Below are positions 1-12,859 of a stretch of DNA of 64,000 nucleotides, one piece after another. Both the position numbers and the translations under genes were made by a program. Origin of the DNA: Mangifera indica (lineage: Eukaryota > Streptophyta > Magnoliopsida > Sapindales > Anacardiaceae); the NCBI RefSeq assembly GCF_011075055.1, contig NC_058146.1:3782001-3846000 (forward strand), in the 5' to 3' direction. Each line of letters starts with the position of its first letter. Within the stretch, counting starts at the first letter, position 1. The notes under the pieces were generated by a model. It worked only from the letters and a program-made list of their open reading frames with translations, was not told where the DNA came from and did not search any database.

Positions 1-55
1 ACATGAAACACTAACATTATTTTTAAATAGCATCTAAATGCCAATGAAGAAGTTA

Positions 56-149
56 TTATTAATCTCATCATGGACAAGGTTGATTCTTGATGTATGCATC
101 AAGAATCAACCTCATCAAGAATCAACCTTGTCCATGATGAGATTAATAA
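56..149. repeat. Perfect 37-bp inverted repeat with partially duplicated arm
   Basis: Positions 56-92 are the exact reverse complement of 113-149. The spacer contains a second copy (97-112) of the first 16 bases of the right arm, so 77-92 can also pair with 97-112 around a 4-base loop. It lies in the presumed large intron of the SIZ1-like gene. There is no coding potential and no flanking target duplication that I can see. Confidence 0.9.
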
Positions 150-1238
150 ATAATCATATCTATTAACGGCATTTTTTATTTAAGATCCATAATTTATCCA
201 GTCACCAACACTTTTGGGAAAAATTAGGTACAAGCAGAGCATGGATATCCAAAGAATCTAACATAATGTGAACTAAGAACAAAAACTTGAGTTTTCCAAA
301 GCAAAAACCAGATTTTAAATTGCAGGAGATCCCTTTCAAAAGCAAAGACATTAAGGATGACAGACCTATAAACTAGGTAAGGCCAGACTTACAGGTCTCT
401 GAAAGCAACCATTGAGTCTTGACCGTTGGCTTAAAGTTCAGTCTTCTGAGAAAATGACAGAGGTTAAAAGTGACCGGAGGATTTCCTTAAGGTCTTTCTC
501 ATATTCTTTTATACCGGAATAAAGAAAGTCCAGTTAAGACTCCTACAGTATACAATGATGGTCTAATTGATGGGTTCGACAACTGTTCTACCAATTTAAA
601 AGCAGGCTCAGGTATAAGGGCCAGTTTGGCAACTCTTCTTTATTTCAACAGTTTCAGAACCTGAGGAGGTAGAACATATGGTTTAGTGATAACAAAACAA
701 CCCAAATGATTTGGTTGCGGAAAGATACCCAAAGTTCTTCGAGGTTATTGAACCAAGCCATACTAAATAGAGAGTGTAATTCTATATGCAGTATAAATAC
801 TGAAATAAGAAACTAAAACTGCAAAATATTTGCAAATCTACCTGTTTAATTAGAAGCAGGTGGAATATCCAGTAAAAAAATTGCAATTATTAGACAAATC
901 CCGCCTAAAAAAGTAGGGTATTAAGTGGAAGGCCAATAACCACAGTTGACATTGAACTAAATCAATGTGGGATCTGATAGTAGCATCCTCTCCACATTTG
1001 CAAGCCAATATAATACTTAAGCAAATGGGCTTAAGCACTAAATCATAAAAGAGTACAGAAAACAATTTTAATCAGCTACCAGGAGCTAAAAAAGGCTATG
1101 CAATTGAATAGTTTAAGCCATCAGTTAAGGGCCCACCATGATATACAGTCATAGCGAAAATTAAAATTTAATGATGTAAAATGCACCACCAGGAACCATA
1201 TATATTGAAATAGAATATGGAAAATTTTAAATACATAC

Positions 1239-3883
1239 GGATCTGCCCTTTTGATTCGACACATTTCACAAAAATATGGAGGAGGGGTAGATGGAATCTC
1301 CTCCATAGGCTTCTCTGGAATAATAACACAACCAGCATGTTGCTGCACCAGACATCCTGGATCTACACACTGCACATAGCATAAATTTTCATTACAGCAG
1401 ATTTATAATATGTAGATTAACTAAGCAAGATATACAAACTACAGAAAGCCCTCCAATGTTTTAGAACAAAGTTCTTCAATATTTCATTTACATAAATGAT
1501 ATATGCAAACCTAATCTAGAGCAAATTTATCATTACCTGTACCATTAACTCAGTAGGATATGAATTTCCACATGGGCAGCAAATCCTCACATCTGAAGTT
1601 ATTGAATCTTCAACTTCTGTTTCAAGCTTCAAATTGTACAAATCCATATCAGTCTGTCCCGAATTTGCCAATTCAGAAGCCTCTGAAATCTGCATTTTTC
1701 TGGAAGCAACATTTATTCAATGCATAATGATGAAACATAAATGCAGAAAAGTTCCCCAATATCTTAATGCATAAGAAACTGGCAGGCAAAGAAAATTTAA
1801 AATTCAAAAAACAATTGTGCAACATAAATGTTAAAATATTCCCAAAAAAAAGTATCAGTCATGAATATCCATGACAATTATGTACAACTAAAAGAAAGTA
1901 GCACCTATAAGTATCATTAATTATATTCACCAGTCCTTCGTCTGGCAATACGCGTGATATTCTGTCCACCAAATCCTGCAATTGATATGTATCATAGTGA
2001 ATAAACCTCAAATACCAGGTGAAAAAACATCATCCTTGAAGATAATAAGAAATAAAAAATTTTAAGAAAAAATCATCAGTTGTAAAGGATACCACAGATA
2101 GCAAGAGACAACATAAAATCACATAATTATTGAAATTCTAGAAGATCAATATTTATAAAAAGGGTGCAATCAGATTTTACTAGCCAAAAGACAATATACT
2201 GCTTAAACAAATAGAAGAAATAAACAAACAAGTGGCAGATAAATGCAGGCAAAAGATACCAAAGGTGCAAAAGTTTGATCCACACAGAGACCTGCAAAAT
2301 TGTGGCACAAACCCAATACTAAAATTGCAGCAATTATCTTCCACAACAAAAGCACCAAAGAGCAGACACAGACTAAAGAAGCAGTTATTCACTGCATGTT
2401 CAGGTAGCTCTAGTAATTTATAGGCAAGAAACAGTATAAATTTTGGTTCAAATGGTGCAGACACAAGCAACTAAAAACAACCAAAATAACTATTGCATCT
2501 GCTACCTTCAGGATCTTCACTTCAGCAAACAAAATGCTGAGTCACCAACCAGGAAGTTCTAGGTACATCAGAGGGCATAGATAATCTTTAACATACATCA
2601 AAACAGTCATGCAACTAATTAAAGTCATATGTGACAAGAATTGATATTGAAACTTGAAGATCATGATGGGAAGTCTATTACAGAATTCCTTTAGTAAATA
2701 CTACTTAGAATCTTTCCAAGAAATTTACCTACTTAAAAATTGCATGCAGGAAATTGCCATTATAAACACACAACTAACAGTAATCAAACAGACTTACCTG
2801 CTTCTTTCCTTGCTTTGGAAGACCTAGCTTAGTTAGAACATCCTTGAGCTCTTTAATTCGAAAATAGGCCAACTTGCCCTACAAATTTAGCAAAACAAAA
2901 CCTCAAATGGTTTCCCAATCATTAAGTTTGGCATAAAATTCCTTGAAGTTGTAGCTCAAACAAAATTAATAGCCAAATTCAAATAATTGATAGGCAACAC
3001 AAAATACAAAGTTATATTTACATAACCACCTCAGTCTGGAAAATATTAAAATAGATTTTGTTTGTCCTCGGTTAATGGAAGGTTGACCACAGGTCCCTGT
3101 TACACGTGACGCTTCCACCTTTTTTTATTTTTTGGCAAAGGGACAAGGTTGCAAACAGATATTCAAGAGAGGGGGAACATTGGGTACTTTACTGTGTCAA
3201 ATTTTTTGTTTTACCTCTTGTAAAAGAACTTCTGGATAATCATATTTCCAGACTCACATATACAATAGATGAAGAGTGTAACAGTAGTAATTTCTGAAAC
3301 AATATACACCAAAAACACCACATGATCTTATTTATATTGATTCATGCCTTTAATTTTCTCAATGCACCATCGTGAAAATTCCATAGCTTATATTTATTTT
3401 GCTGTAGTAGAAGAAAGAGTTACCAACAAGGCAATTCCATGTCCATATATGGTACATAATACTTCTTTAGGAAGCTATATGTGTGAACAGCTGAAAATTA
3501 TGAAAGTTTTATTCTCAAACATCAGGATGCAGAGAACCTGAGAGCTTCCGCGAGGTCCTATAAGGTTGAACTTCGGACTAAAAAATAACTAATCCTCATC
3601 CAAAGGTCCACAACCGACTAGTATCAACACATCCAGTATAGTATATAAATAACCCACGAACAAATTACACCATAGATCGCAAGTTAATTGGCTCTTGTTG
3701 ATACACAGTAAATCTTTGTAGAAAATGGTATCAAATTATGCGCGATTCTTCAAACAATGGCGAAAACAATACAAAACCCAACTAATTTTAAATTAATCAA
3801 CATCTTGTCATCACAAAAGCTCCAATACAATAAAACACACTGACAATCACCAACACTATTACCTGGGTAGATATTAAATCCAT
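1239..3883 (-). CDS. SIZ1: SIZ1-like E3 SUMO-protein ligase, N-terminal part (runs off left edge)
   Basis: Five exons were traced on the minus strand: 3863-3883, 2798-2878, 1905-1975, 1537-1699 and 1239-1369, all with GT-AG borders and continuous phase, giving about 155 residues. Residues 8 to about 47 form the SAP DNA-binding domain ([20 protein letters not shown]). Residues about 98-155 form the PHD finger typical of plant SIZ/PIAS SUMO ligases, ending RIKRADP. The SP-RING and the rest of the protein must lie beyond position 1, after an intron of more than 1.2 kb. SIZ1 transfers SUMO to nuclear proteins in stress, phosphate and flowering responses. Odd points: the PHD aromatic residue two before the zinc-binding His (usually W) is Q here (CLVQQHAGC), and the SAP-PHD linker looks shorter than in Arabidopsis SIZ1, so this may be a diverged SIZ paralogue. 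A 5'-UTR intron (3911-4030) is likely. Confidence 0.9.
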
Positions 3884-4111
3884 TTCCCTTCCACTACGAA
3901 TCCCAAACCTCTGCAGAATATCACGAGTTCAGCTCAAAATTAACAAAACGTTAGAGCTTCAAGATCAAAACTACACAAAACCATATCAATTCAAGATTCA
4001 AAACAGGCAACTTACAAAATAATTACTTACAAAGTTGGGGTTTTAGATTGTTTAGCAGCTCAGTCCTCCTCCTCCGACAGAGTCATCTGACTTGAGTCTG
4101 TTTCACTTTAT

Positions 4112-4146
<35 letters not shown>

Positions 4147-4149
4147 GAG
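4112..4149. repeat. (GA)n tract at the SIZ1-like transcription start region
   Basis: About 38 bases of nearly pure GA dinucleotide lie roughly 230 bases upstream of the SIZ1-like ATG. GA/CT tracts near transcription starts are common in plant promoters and can bind BPC-type GAGA factors; binding here is inference. Confidence 0.85.
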
Positions 4150-5053
4150 TAAGCGGTCAGTCGTGTCGACTAGAAATTGCCAATTGCTGAAACTTGACTT
4201 ATTGGCGGACGTCAAACTGGTTTACTAAATTAGCATTTCTGTTTTCCGTTTACGTCCGGGGATTGTTCCTGTGTTTCGAGGCGTTTCGGTTACGTTTGTT
4301 TTGCACGTTGACGGTCCCTAGTTGTTTAATCATAAGCCAATGCATTTGCAACAAGTCGGCTGGCGCGAAAAGTCATGTCGTGCAGTAATATTTAGTTCTC
4401 GCGAAGGGCGTTTTTCACGCTGCTGTAGCTTCAATTTTTGTCAGTGACAGTACGAACCGTGTACTGGTTTATTCCAACCTAAAAGCTGCTTCATATCATT
4501 AGAACGGCCCAATCATATTAAAACACGTATGTAAGTTAATAAAAAATATTAAAACTTGCAGAATTATTTATATTGAAATAGGTTTTTTTTTTTTAATTTT
4601 CCCTTAACCTATATTTGACGCACATTTTAAGTTGATTTTTACCTGTTCAAATATGGTAAGATTCTCGAGATTGAGTTCATAATTGACAATGGAAACAACT
4701 GCACATGAAAAATAAGTAAAGATCTGCGTACTGGATCCAAATCATGAGAAGCTTTGCTTAATTATCAAATTATGAATTATTTTAAGGTTTGGTTCTAATT
4801 AAATTGATAATACAATTTTGATAGGTCGATATAATTAAATTTTTAATTTAATATAAAATTATACAAATCACATAAAATAAATTACATAACAACATATATA
4901 AGAAGTTCATAATATATTACTGTTAATGGATTTTATAATGGGATAAAATATGCAATTTATATAGTAATAAAAAAAATTTAATTTTTAATATATATTATTA
5001 TAATACATATTAGAAGCTAAAGAAGTTGTCATCGCCGAAACTACAACTATTCA
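4150..5053. other. Intergenic, no gene seen
   Basis: This is the upstream region of the SIZ1-like gene, becoming very AT-rich after about 4500. The short open frames here have no recognisable protein features. Confidence 0.6.
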
Positions 5054-5467
5054 ATGCTGAATGCACTATCAAAATTCACGCATTTTTTAGCCAGCGCATC
5101 CTTTGCTTGGCAAGGGCCATTTTTTCCGTCTTTAGCCAACGTTATCCTTCGGCAGATTGAATATGATAATGATGACGATGATCAGAGTGGTGATGAGATG
5201 GCAGCAGTTTCACGATCTACCAAACTAGCAGGAGGTCATCGCCTATATCATCGTCACAGAGAAGCAAACCAACAGGAAGTGTCGAAGCTGAAGAAGAAGT
5301 CCACTGTGGACGAAGTTTCAAACATCGACAACGCGCGTGAGAAGAACAGTTCACCGTCGGCAACGCGCTTGAGAAGAATGGCCGAACGTTGTCGAAAGTC
5401 AACCAAATGTTGTTGTCAAAGTTACAGCAAAGACAACAATGCAAAAGAAAGGGTTGCAGACTTCTAG
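5054..5467 (+). CDS. Unsupported 137-codon open frame, hypothetical
   Basis: A single open frame from ATG to TAG has codon use less AT-rich than its surroundings. The product would be basic and low-complexity, with an acidic stretch (NDDDDQSGDE, about residues 38-47), a His/Arg-rich patch, and a C-terminal Arg/Cys cluster. I recognise no family. The following 150 bases hold phrases of the GGACCG / CGGTCC kind often found in plant hAT-like repeats, so this may be part of a degenerate transposon rather than a gene. Confidence 0.15.
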   Translation: MLNALSKFTHFLASASFAWQGPFFPSLANVILRQIEYDNDDDDQSGDEMAAVSRSTKLAGGHRLYHRHREANQQEVSKLKKKSTVDEVSNIDNAREKNSSPSATRLRRMAERCRKSTKCCCQSYSKDNNAKERVADF

Positions 5468-6433
5468 TGATTTTTCAATTTATATTTTAAAAATTTTGAA
5501 GGACCGAACCACTTTAAACTGCACTAGATTGCGAACCGAAAGCGGACCGCTGCTCCAGCCACGGTCTAGTCCGAAAACTTGTATATGACAGATTGTTTTG
5601 CCAATAAAACCCATCTACAGTGCCGATTCACGGTCCAATTGGTCTAATCTGGTTTTGTAAACCCTAGAATTCATCACTCATTTTGTTCCTTAATAGATTG
5701 TAGCACTCCAATACCTCACTTTGATTCAAGGCTTTGTCTTTTAATAAAGATTATTAATAAAACTATATGTACATATGTTTAAATACATAATTGAATATAC
5801 AAATGATATATAATCATATAATTAAATATTATTTTATCTTTAGTTCAAAATCTCCTAATTACATGATAACACATTATCTATATTTCTCATGTATGTTAAG
5901 GTGTGTGTGCTGATAGCATTACTGAAAGATTATATATCTCTAAATTGTAGCTTGAAAAAGCACTTCCATAGTATGAAAAACCAACGTTCAATAATTTCTG
6001 GTTATCCATCAAATAAATCATAAACAAAATCGAAACCAAAATAACAAGAAATAGAGAAGGTCCCTGCACGAGATTGTGAGATCTCCCCCAGCATATGGAA
6101 GTCGAAATTTTTGATGTTACTTCAGGTTACAAAAGCACAGAAAGTGAGGAAGTATCTTATTTAGCAGTCAACTTTGCATAAGGCCAAGTAGGTGCTAAAT
6201 TAGAAGAGAAAATGATAGTCATTTTCTGTTTATATTACAAGTAGTCCGGGACATGAGTGTGTGTGGCTTCAGTTCTTGGAATAAAGTTACAAAGCATGGA
6301 CAAAACCAACGACAAAACGATGCTCTACCTTTCCTCCCACAAACCTGTTAGACCAGATTCTGATCATTGCCAAGGAGGCTCGTTCCAACAAAATGCAACC
6401 AAAACAAAAACCATTTGACATGTTCAGAAATGA
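5468..6433. repeat. AT-rich spacer with a probable degraded MITE copy at about 5745-5900
   Basis: The core at about 5800-5870 (ATTATTTTATCTTTAGTTC-like, followed by an AATTACATGATAACACAT-like stretch) matches the core of the 160-172 bp MITE family found intact at 54662, 59927 and 62554. No target duplication could be identified, so the ends are uncertain. The remainder is 3' flank of the GTE gene. Confidence 0.5.
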
Positions 6434-9400
6434 TCAAGAAGAAGGCCTTTTACTCTTTTTCTTGGCAGTTTTGGCAATAGCAGCACAAATCTCTTTTTTC
6501 CTTTTGTTGTTGCTATTGTTATTGTTGCTATGATTGTTGTTGTTTCTGTTACTGTCATTGTTATTGCCGCCTATGCTTGCCGCACTCTTGCCCTGACTTT
6601 CAAGTGCATCTTTCACAAAGAACTTTAATCTCCATAAGGTGGATTCACTCTGCGCAAGGAACATAGTACTGAGTAACTTATAAAACTAGCAGGCTGTAGA
6701 AAAAAATAACACTGCATTTATAGTGATCCATAACCACAACCTGAGCATCAATATCAAGGTCAACTTCTTCAGCTTTTGCTTGAAAACTGATGTTACTTTG
6801 AGCAACAATCTCCAATGCTTTGCTGAGATCCTCAGGAGACAACCTGGTAAGTGCAACACCAATCTTCCTTTTCTCTTCAGTTGAAGTTTTTCTGAAACAG
6901 TGGCTTCAATATTATCTTTAGTCACAAAAGTACTGTAATTTTCAGGCTCAGATACTTCAATAAAAGAAATCTATTAAAAAAAAATCTGCTTACATTTAAA
7001 AACCATGCAACTATCAAATAACACTGATGAATAAACAAAACATTAAGTTAAAAGCTATCTTGAAGGTGGAATCTTTTCTTCTTTTGGTGTCATTGCTTAA
7101 GAAATCAAGGTTTTGTTGTTAATTTCCTTTCATTTCCTCAAACGGCTATCAGCCTTGGTTATGATCTTGTAACTCAATACGTTTGATCCACAAAATCCAT
7201 TTTTACACTAAAAGCTTATCAATCCTAATACTAGTCCAACCAAACAAGGCCCAACTTAACAAATATAGTGCCGAAAAAGATTTTGCATTGTCTTCTTAAT
7301 TAGAAACTTGATCAAATAAATAATATTACTGTGCCCAGAAAAGGTCAAATTATGTTCCCAGTACAGTAACAATCACTTGGTTTGAGATGATAAAAATCAA
7401 GCAATCTTGTTTCATACACAAAAAAAAAAAAAAAAATGCCACCCTTCAAGAATCTATTACCATTCGTTAAAGTAGGTTCTCAGGTCTGAGCGCAAAGGGA
7501 ATATTAGAAAAGACCAAGCAATCTTACTTTATATGCATAAAGAACTTGCATGAGTCCTGATAAGGCAACATGCATACAGATAACTCCATTTTCCATTCAG
7601 TAACAATATATAGTAATGTCATCTTCAATTTTGATGAAAAATTCATGTGGAGGGTGCAGGAATTTAACAAACATTCAAAAGAGTTACCCTATAGCACTTC
7701 AGTAACTGGTAAATTTAAGAATATGCTTGACAAAGAAAAATTAGCAAAGTAAGTTGCAATATTATAAATGCAATTTGACTTTTCATTACAGATTTCACCA
7801 TTTTATGCAAAATTATAGCCAAACCTGCACTTTTGAACAACCATTTCTCTGAGTTCTTCCAAATGCATATCGACCTCATGAAGCTGAAAAGAATATAGAA
7901 TTTTCAGAAATTCCTCCTATATTCCGTTATGACAGTTGGATTGAATTAGATAGCAAATAGGAAGAGCTTAAACTTGCTAGAAGGAATCTATCTTTACCTC
8001 CCTCCCCCTCTAAATATATCCTTTAAAGTGATAGCTACAAAGAGTGTGACATACCTCATTACTTATATCTCTAGCCATTTTGGCATTTGCAGCCTCCTGT
8101 GCAAGTTGCATATCCAACTGTGCCTCTGCTTCCTCTTCTTCTAGTCTTTTTTCCTACAGGTAGATGCTTGAACGTGAACAAATGATCCAGAAATCACAAA
8201 GAAGGTTATTTGGCATTTCTCTTCCACAAAAGCAACCATACTGAATCCCAATTGAAGTCATGAAACAAAAGCTATTAAGTCCAAGCGAAGCAAAAATCTA
8301 GAAGGACAATATGTTACCTCTTCAGTAACTTTAGGCAAGAGTTGCAGCCACCTCTCCTCAAATTTTGCCAACAAAGTTTTTGCCATAACATGGACATCAC
8401 TTTTCTCGTCATTATATTTCATTGCATTCTTAAAAACCAACCTCACATCAGTGCAAATCTCCCGAACATTCTTATAATCCTTAGCCTCCATTTGTTTTTT
8501 TATTGTACTGAAGTCCATGGGCTTGTCAATAATCTAGTATAAAGCATATACAAGAGGTTAAACAATGCCATATGCTTAAAGAATTCTACAACCAAAATGG
8601 AAGGACATTTAAAAACAGGCAATGACATTTAGTATTATGCGTCAGTTAAAATTCTCTAAGAAAACAAGCTGCAGTAACAGAACAACATTTATAAGAAAAT
8701 AAAACCGAGGAAGCTACAGTCACTCACCTCATAGTAATCATCCAAACCAAGACCTTTAACATCAACAGGTTGCATAAATGGCCATGCCCATTTGTGCTGT
8801 GTGATCTGAGAGCAAGCCAAGATAAATTAGGGAATGAACTTTTAAGGTTCCAATGACAACAGCATATTCTTTCATTGCTCAAAGTAACCAACTATTAACA
8901 AACTATAAACAAATCTCTTCAAATTCTAAATGAGACTTGCAAACAATCATTGCACGTGGTTTGAAACCAGGTATTATACATTGTTCTACCAGTTTGCAGT
9001 TTCCAGGTCCAAATTAGAATTTCAATTTTCAAAATTGAGCAACGCAAATAAATTGCTAATCAGTTACTTGAATGGATTATTCATTACATGACGCAATATT
9101 GTGCCAAATTGACGCATAAGCTCTTCCATTCGCTTCTCAGCAGCCTTCTCTTTCCGCGATGCTTCTTGCTGCTGCTTCCTAATGCTAGGTACATGCCTTT
9201 CCTTCTCTTTATCCTTCAACACTGAGCTACCTTTAGAACTGCCTCCCTGCTTTTTACTCGTACTACTCAAGTAAAATTGTTCAACCTCGTTCACTCTTTG
9301 CTCAAGCTACAAACCAAAAATCACAACAATAATCAATCACAACTCACGATAGTGCGAATCGGCGGACGAGATCTCAGTTGGTACTTTGACAAACAAAACT

Positions 9401-9555
9401 ACATAAAATACACATCATTTAATTATCTTTACCTTATCAACTTTTTGAAAAATTTCATCGACACAGCGCCTGAAACTCTCCACTTCGGCAGCACTAGGTT
9501 CGGGATTTGAAGGCTTAACGGTCGAGAAATTTGAAATCGAAGCATCCATGGGCAT
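6434..9555 (-). CDS. GTE1: GTE1/GTE6-type bromodomain-NET transcription factor
   Basis: Eight exons form a 386-residue protein: 9433-9555, 9088-9306, 8728-8805, 8318-8533, 8055-8153, 7825-7883, 6741-6891 and 6434-6649. The second exon's donor was placed at 9087/9086 because only that gives the family reading LRHITQHKWAWPFM across the junction. The bromodomain spans about residues 115-205 (WAWPFM, GLGLDDYYE, IIDKPMDFSTIKKQM, DVRLVFKNAMKYN). It is followed by an E/A-rich coiled coil (about 213-265) and the NET domain (about 265-330, TEEKRKIGVALTRLSPEDLS). The C-terminus holds an Asn-rich run and a KKKSKR basic patch. GTE proteins bind acetylated histones; GTE1/IMB1 acts in seed germination and GTE6 in leaf shape. 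I cannot choose between those two. The family also allows starting at the in-frame ATG two codons downstream. Confidence 0.93.
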
Positions 9556-10020
9556 GGCTTAAACACCGAGTGAATGAATTGATGTTAAGTGTGACTGTAA
9601 TTTCTGTGCTAAAGCTGACCGTGAACAGTTGTATTTATACATAAACGTATATACACATACCGTGGCAGAGGGAACAGCAGAAATGGACTCTGACGTAGGT
9701 AGGCGGCGTATAACGAGAGTGAGAACTTGAAGCTGTTTGTGTGGTAAAACGGAAACCCTTTTTCTTTGATCTTTTCTTTCCAGTATGTCCCCTTAAAATT
9801 CAGGGAAAATGGGACACATTGATCTTGAATTTTTTGTTGCTTTTGTTATTCCTTGTCTATTTCATGCTAAATTATCCTGCTCTTAGGAAATAGGCATGCT
9901 GGCACTATAAGGGATTTTATTGCAAAGGCTTCTTAGTTGACAAATCTGAGCAGGTATAACAAAATTATCATTCATCAAAAATTATAAATATAAAATTAAT
10001 AATTTTATGTATACTTATTT

Positions 10021-10090
<70 letters not shown>

Positions 10091-12859
10091 TATTATATGA
10101 TTAATTACTATTAAATTAAAAAAAATATAACCCCTAATCAATGGTAACACACATAAATATATATTTATTTATATATTCAAAATAAATATATATAATATTG
10201 TTCTAATTAAAATTTTATAATAGTTCATATGTTATATGTATATAGTCAATATTTCAAATTAATATTTATTTTATTTTATTTTTAACCTTAATAACTCTAG
10301 CCTCTCTCGGGTTTTTTCATCCAAAATTTCATCTAATAAGGGTATGATTTGTCTGCAAAACCAATTAAGTTTGCTAGAGAATTTCCCCATTCAGAAGTTT
10401 GGGGTTAATGTAATTTTTTTAAATTTAATTAGCATATCAGATTTTTTTAATAAAATTTGATTATTTGATGATCAAAAATTATTTTGTGTTAATTTATTGA
10501 TTAATTAGATTAGTGAACCGGTGATTTTGGGTGAAAATGAGATGATTTTCACTTTGTTGGGTTTGAAAAATCTTATAAACGCAATCGTGTTGATTTAATG
10601 CTTATCGCCTAACACTACTTATAAAAAATGAGGGGCCTCAGGTATGCGCAGCACTTATAGGGGCACAAATCGGAATTTGCCACACACCCAGGTACTCTTA
10701 TTGTGTAACGAAATTAGGAGACAAAATGTGGACGGGACACGTACTTGGGGGTGAGTATATAGCCACGATGGCGTTTACTGTGTTTTCCGTGCCCAAAAAT
10801 AGAAAAATCATCTAATTTTAAAAGGAAAATAATTATTTCTTAATCTTAGTTCAAATTTAAAATCATATATATAATAATTAAAAAATTTAAATTCTCATTT
10901 ATAACTCAATTTTTATAAATTTTTTTATTAAAAATAAGAATAAAATAATTATTTTATTGGCTATATTAAAAATATATAAAATTTATTTTTTAAAATTTTA
11001 AAAATTAATAATTCACTTTTAATTAACCTATTTCTTAATACAGTGTTTTACTTTCAAGAAATTGATCAACTTCCCTCTTCCAAAGCTCCTCCCTTTAACG
11101 AAACCTAGATTTCCTACCCTTTAATTTAAGTTTATCGTTTATAAAGAGAATGGGTAAATACATAGTAAAAATTGACATTTTTATTATTCCATGACACGAT
11201 CTTCTTTAAATAGAAATAGATGACCCATGGACCCAAAAAAAACTTTTTACTATAAAAAATCGTTTCATCAAAACAAGAGTGGGAAATGTCATGCAAAACC
11301 CCCAAATAAAACAATAAATTCCCACATATCTAGTTGAAAAGTTTCAATTTTAAATTTGTAAATGTTATGGGTTGGTGGGGTGGCCAATCCAAACCTATAT
11401 GTAGCTTTAAAACTTGTAATAGTTAGAGTTTCATAAGTATGATAAAAAATCGAATCCAAACTATTTTCGTAAAAATTTTAATATTTTATCAATTTTGTTA
11501 ACCTTTGAATCGAGTATCCTGTAATTTCATAATGTATTTTTAACTCTCTCTCTAAAAACTTCTTTAAAGATTATCGATTGTTTGAAAATCTAATAAACAT
11601 GTAATAAATGCGACTAAAGACATATATAATGGTGATAAAATTATCATATTTAATATAATTTATTTTCTCTCGGTTTTAAAACTAGATATAAAAAATCTTA
11701 TTTTAGGTTTTAACTTACTTAAAGTAATTTGTTTTAAGTTCTATTGAATTAAATTAACAATTAAGTTTGAGACAATTTGATTTAAATCCATTTACCACTT
11801 ATGAATATCTAACTTGTTAATCCAAAGTAAGACGGTTCCGATTTTTCAATTACTAAAATGGAATTTAAATATTATGTAGTACTGTTAATATGCTCATTCT
11901 CCACAGAGTAGAATGAAAGCTCCAAGACAACATGTGATTCCAAAGTGGTCAATCGTTCAGCTAGCCCTAGCCGGCTGAATGTGGGCTGGATTTGCTAACG
12001 GACAGATGGAATCCAAATCTTACTTTGGAGAAAAGAAAGCCTAGAACATATATTAATTGTTTTCAAACCGGCCATAGCTAATGTGGGATATTATCGATCC
12101 AAACAATTAATGATAGAAGAGTCAAGAGAATTGAGCTGTAAACTTTATAAAATATGATTTGCTCATGAATTTATTATAATTCGATACAAGTTTTGTTTAA
12201 ATAAATTCAAATTTAAATTTGGTATATACAAATTTAAACTAAAATATATTTAAAAATCGATCATAAATCCAAATCTAAGCTTGATATACACAAACCCAAG
12301 CTAAAAAAATATTTTATTTTTAATACAATGTCGTATAAGTCACAAAATAAACAAATTTGAGCGAATGCGTTTAACAAACTCGAACCAAGTTCGACTTGTT
12401 TAGACAAACTTGAATTGAATGTGAACTCTTCATCTATGAAGCAACGAGCCTGAGTTGAACCTTTTCCTCTTAAAAACAAATTGAAAACAAATTTCATTAT
12501 ATCTAGGTAGAAAAGTATTTAACAAAAATAAGAAGCTCGTTAACACAAATACAAATCAAGTTTCACCTTGATCGGTACGGAAAGTTTACTTTTTATTCAA
12601 TATAAACTCATTCAAATTTAAATAATTAGATGTGATCAAACTCTATTTATTTATTAAAAAAATATAATCTTATAAACAAACTTGATTTGTTGAAACTAAG
12701 TTATGGTTTAAGCTCGACAATGAATTTCAGTTCCAGCACAAATGGTTCGAGAACCCTGAAAGAACGATTAAACAATAGTTTAATTAAAAACAAAGAATTC
12801 TTGTAGATATTCACAAAATTAATCAGGTCAAAGCTCATCAACCATGCCATGCATGCAAG
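9556..12859. other. Long AT-rich intergenic region, no gene seen
   Basis: It contains the GTE upstream region, a MITE-like copy with an internal (TA)n tract (listed separately), and unstructured AT-rich DNA. No open frame with a recognisable domain was found on either strand. Confidence 0.6.
9999..10205. repeat. MITE-like inverted repeat carrying a (TA)n expansion
   Basis: The left side (about 9999-10030) and right side (about 10150-10205, with TATATTCAAAATAAATATAT) are inverted versions of each other. The right side resembles the right end of the 160-172 bp MITE family. Between them lies an uninterrupted TA tract at about 10024-10080. I could not find a convincing target duplication. Confidence 0.55.

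Noticed and set aside
3106..3541. Two plus-strand open frames of 63-65 codons
   Set aside because: They lie in an intron of the minus-strand SIZ1-like gene, are AT-rich and carry no domain.
9060..9087. Extension of GTE exon 2 through NNPFK to a donor at 9067/9066
   Set aside because: It breaks the phase with the next exon; the donor at 9087/9086 restores the conserved FGTILRH-ITQHKWAWPF reading.
10024..10080. Possible coding frame of alternating Ile/Tyr over the TA tract
   Set aside because: It is a translation of a simple dinucleotide repeat.
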